From Mycolicibacterium fluoranthenivorans (GTDB lineage: Bacteria > Actinomycetota > Actinomycetes > Mycobacteriales > Mycobacteriaceae), in NCBI RefSeq assembly GCF_011758805.1, contig NZ_JAANOW010000003.1:589472-653471 (forward strand): DNA of 64,000 nt, given 5' to 3'. A model generated the notes under the pieces. That model saw nothing but the letters and a program-made list of their open reading frames with translations, was not told the DNA's origin and did no database searches. The first letter of the stretch is position 1. Each line of letters starts with the position of its first letter. Positions 61,871 through 64,000 of the stretch are shown here, piece after piece. The position numbers and the translations under genes are program-made.

Positions 61871-63655
61871 CAACAGTCGCAACTTGTTCGCCAAAGCGAC
61901 AGTGGCCGTGGCTGTTTCGGGTGCGGCGGGGACCTTGCGGTGTACCAGTACACCGTTGCGCAGCGATAGTCGGTAGTTGGTGGCGACATCGGCGAACGTC
62001 ACGTCGATCGCCAGGTCCAGCTCCCAGGCCCGCGGACCGTTGACGTTGATGGCGAACGTGTCGAAGATCTGCTCCGGGGTGAGCTGGCTCATCAACGACG
62101 GCGACGTGGTCTGCGTGGGGGTGCCGAAATTACCCTCGCGCAGTTCGGTGGCTCCGGACAGGAAGAAGTTGCGCCACACCGCGTTCTCGGCACCGTAGGC
62201 CAATTGCTCCAGTGTGTCGGCGTACAACTCGCGGGCACCCGCATGATTCTCGTCGGTGAAGATGGCGTGATCCAACAGGGTTGCGGCCCAGCGTAAATCG
62301 CCGTCATCGAAGGCCTGTTGGGCCAGTTCGACCACCTTGTCGAGGCCACCCATGGCCGCCACATAGCGCGGGCCCGCGGCTTGGGGCGGATGCTGCCAGA
62401 GCCGGCCGGGGTTGCCGTCGAACCAGCCCATATAACGCTGGTAGACCGCCTTGACGTTGTGACTGACCGACCCGTAGTAGCCGTGGGTGTGCCAGGCCTT
62501 CTCCAACGCCGGCGGCATCTGGAACGTCTCGGCGATCTCGATTCCGGTGAATCCCTGATTGAGCTGACGCAGCGTCTGGTCGTGCAGATAGGCGTACAGG
62601 TCCCGCTGCACCGACAGATACTCGACGATGTTGTCCTGGCCCCAGGTAGGCCAATGGTGCGAGGCGAACACCACGTCGGCACGGCCGGCGAAGGTGTCGA
62701 TGGCCTCGGTGAGGTAGCCGGCCCAACCGTGCGGGTCACGTACCAGCGCACCCCGCAGGGTCAACAGGTTGTGCAGGTTGTGGGTGGCATTCTCGGCCAT
62801 ACACAGTGCCCTGAATTTCGGGAAGTAGAAATGCATTTCGGCGGGCGCCTCGGTACCCGGCGCCATCTGGAACTCGATCTCCACGCCGTCGATGGTGTGC
62901 TTCTCGCCCGTGCTGCGCACATCGACGGTCGGCACGATCAACGCGACCTCACCGGTGGAGCCGACCTGTCCCAGACCGCACCCGACCTGGCCCTGCAGGC
63001 CCCGGTCCAACACCGCGCCGTACATGTACGCGGCCCGGCGCGCCATCGCGGTGCCGGCATAGACGTTCTCCTGCACCGCATGCTCGGTGAAGCCCTCCGG
63101 CGCCAGGATGGCCACCTTGCCGGCATCCACCTCATCCTGTGAGGTGACCCCGAGCACCCCGCCGAAGTGGTCGACGTGACTGTGGGTGTAGATGACCGCG
63201 ACGACGGGACGGTCCCCGCGGTGGGCCCGGTACAGCCCGAGTGCGGCGGCCGCGGTCTCGGTGGAGATCAGCGGATCGATGACGATGATGCCCGTGTCAC
63301 CTTCGATGAAGCTGATGTTCGACAGGTCCAGACCGCGTACCTGATAGATGCCCGGTGCATCTTCCCCTGCCGCTCCGCTGGCCTTGGTCACCTCGTAGAG
63401 GCCCTGTTTGGCGCACAGCTGCGATTGCCGCCACAGGCTCGGGTGCACGGTGTCGGGGGCCTCTGCTGCCAGGAACCCGTAGGCGTCGTTGTTCCAGACC
63501 ACTCGCCCATCGGCGGCGGTCACCACACACGGTTCCAGCGCCCCGATGAACCCGCGATCGGCGTTCTCGAAATCGCGGGTGTCCTCGAACGGCAGACTGC
63601 TGCGGTGCGCGCGATTGGCGGCGGAGATGGTAGCGATGGGCGGCTTCTGCTCCAT
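61748..63655 (-). CDS. Alkyl/aryl-sulfatase, metallo-beta-lactamase fold
   Basis: The 635-residue protein has the metal site THSHVDHFGG, an MBL core (about residues 95-350), a helical dimerisation domain and a C-terminal SCP2-like domain, as in SdsA1-type sulfatases that split long-chain alkyl sulfates. It matches Rv3762c in context. The ATG at 63655 (MEQKPPIAT) is chosen over a GTG at 63661. Confidence 0.9.
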   Translation of the reverse strand: MEQKPPIATISAANRAHRSSLPFEDTRDFENADRGFIGALEPCVVTAADGRVVWNNDAYGFLAAEAPDTVHPSLWRQSQLCAKQGLYEVTKASGAAGEDAPGIYQVRGLDLSNISFIEGDTGIIVIDPLISTETAAAALGLYRAHRGDRPVVAVIYTHSHVDHFGGVLGVTSQDEVDAGKVAILAPEGFTEHAVQENVYAGTAMARRAAYMYGAVLDRGLQGQVGCGLGQVGSTGEVALIVPTVDVRSTGEKHTIDGVEIEFQMAPGTEAPAEMHFYFPKFRALCMAENATHNLHNLLTLRGALVRDPHGWAGYLTEAIDTFAGRADVVFASHHWPTWGQDNIVEYLSVQRDLYAYLHDQTLRQLNQGFTGIEIAETFQMPPALEKAWHTHGYYGSVSHNVKAVYQRYMGWFDGNPGRLWQHPPQAAGPRYVAAMGGLDKVVELAQQAFDDGDLRWAATLLDHAIFTDENHAGARELYADTLEQLAYGAENAVWRNFFLSGATELREGNFGTPTQTTSPSLMSQLTPEQIFDTFAINVNGPRAWELDLAIDVTFADVATNYRLSLRNGVLVHRKVPAAPETATATVALANKLRLLSFVAGDTSSPGVEVSGAVDALPTLLGALDRPDPGFAIITP

Positions 63656-63670
63656 GCCCACAGCCTGCCA

Positions 63671-64000
63671 CTACAACCGGTGCAGTGTGACGTCCTTGAG
63701 CGCGCCATTCGCCGCCGTCGCAGTCATATAGGTACAGAACGGCTGGCGTCGCCGGTCGGTGGGTGAGCCCGGGTTCAGCAGGCGCAGCCCGGTCGAGGCG
63801 GTGGCGTCCCAGGGGATGTGGCTGTGCCCGAACACCAGCACATCGGTATCCGGGTACTGGCGCGCCATCCGCTCGTCGCGCCCGGCCGAGGCCCCGGTCT
63901 CGTGCACGACGGTGAACCGCAGCCCCTCCAGCGTCGCGTCGGCACGTTCGGGCAGCCGGGTGCGCAGTTCGTCACCGTCGTTGTTGCCCCAGCAGGCCAG
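63671..64000 (-). CDS. Metallophosphoesterase, C-terminal part
   Basis: The visible part is about 109 residues of a small YfcE/MJ0936-type phosphodiesterase: LACWGNNDGDELRTRL (metal Asn/Asp), VVHETGAS (metal His) and VLVFGHSHIPWD with two metal His residues, then LLNPGS. The N-terminus lies beyond the window. The stop is 16 bases from the sulfatase start on the same strand. Confidence 0.85.
   Translation of the reverse strand: MACWGNNDGDELRTRLPERADATLEGLRFTVVHETGASAGRDERMARQYPDTDVLVFGHSHIPWDATASTGLRLLNPGSPTDRRRQPFCTYMTATAANGALKDVTLHRL

Overview
The window is GC-rich actinobacterial DNA from a mycobacterium, most likely a rapid-growing Mycolicibacterium-type species. The evidence is gene content: MmpS/MmpL, LpqH-type lipoproteins, a DUF732 protein, a WhiB protein, RipA/RipB/RipC-type NlpC/P60 hydrolases, and a core segment whose gene order (ligD-polymerase/ligC, tadA, tyrA, proZWVX, a FadE36-like phosphotransferase, an Rv3762c-like sulfatase) matches the Rv3730c-Rv3762c part of M. 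tuberculosis as I recall it. No database was searched.

Bases 1 to about 27,820 look like an accessory island. Its left part holds a copper and cell-envelope programme: an L,D-transpeptidase, RipA-, RipB- and RipC-like hydrolases, a polysaccharide deacetylase, a multicopper oxidase (mmcO), a BlaI/BlaR-type regulator and protease pair, DUF6153 and DUF305 proteins, a CsoR repressor, an HMA chaperone, a copper P-type ATPase, an AraC regulator and a sterol-desaturase-like enzyme. Two operator families tie it together. ATACCCC-type CsoR palindromes precede the copper genes. A 17-bp dyad TAC-N11-GTA, in single copies or tandem arrays with an exact 15-bp step, lies upstream of every peptidoglycan-remodelling transcription unit on the island and between the divergent blaI-like and ripA-like genes.

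From 19.9 to 27.8 kb there is a small cluster with a HicB-like antitoxin and a GNAT-toxin remnant, then three overlapping tyrosine-recombinase genes plus a small coiled-coil gene, an arrangement like Tn554 or recombinase-in-trio elements. The recombinase end abuts and truncates the 3' end of a LigD-type polymerase gene near 27,815.

From 27.8 kb on the sequence looks like core chromosome: ligC and a second ligC paralogue, an ECF sigma/anti-sigma pair, mmpS/mmpL with a divergent TetR gene and operator, gluQ, an amino-acid ABC transporter with fused binding protein and permease, a WhiB gene, a saccharopine-dehydrogenase-like gene, a cytochrome P450 with an unusual 12-residue tandem repeat, tgt, two LpqH-like lipoproteins, a secreted alpha/beta hydrolase, tRNA-Ser(CGA), tadA, tyrA, the proXVWZ osmoprotectant operon and several metabolic genes. 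Near 59.5-61.9 kb, a regulator that lost its helix-turn-helix and an MFS gene overrunning its convergent neighbour point to local rearrangement. The right edge cuts a metallophosphoesterase gene.
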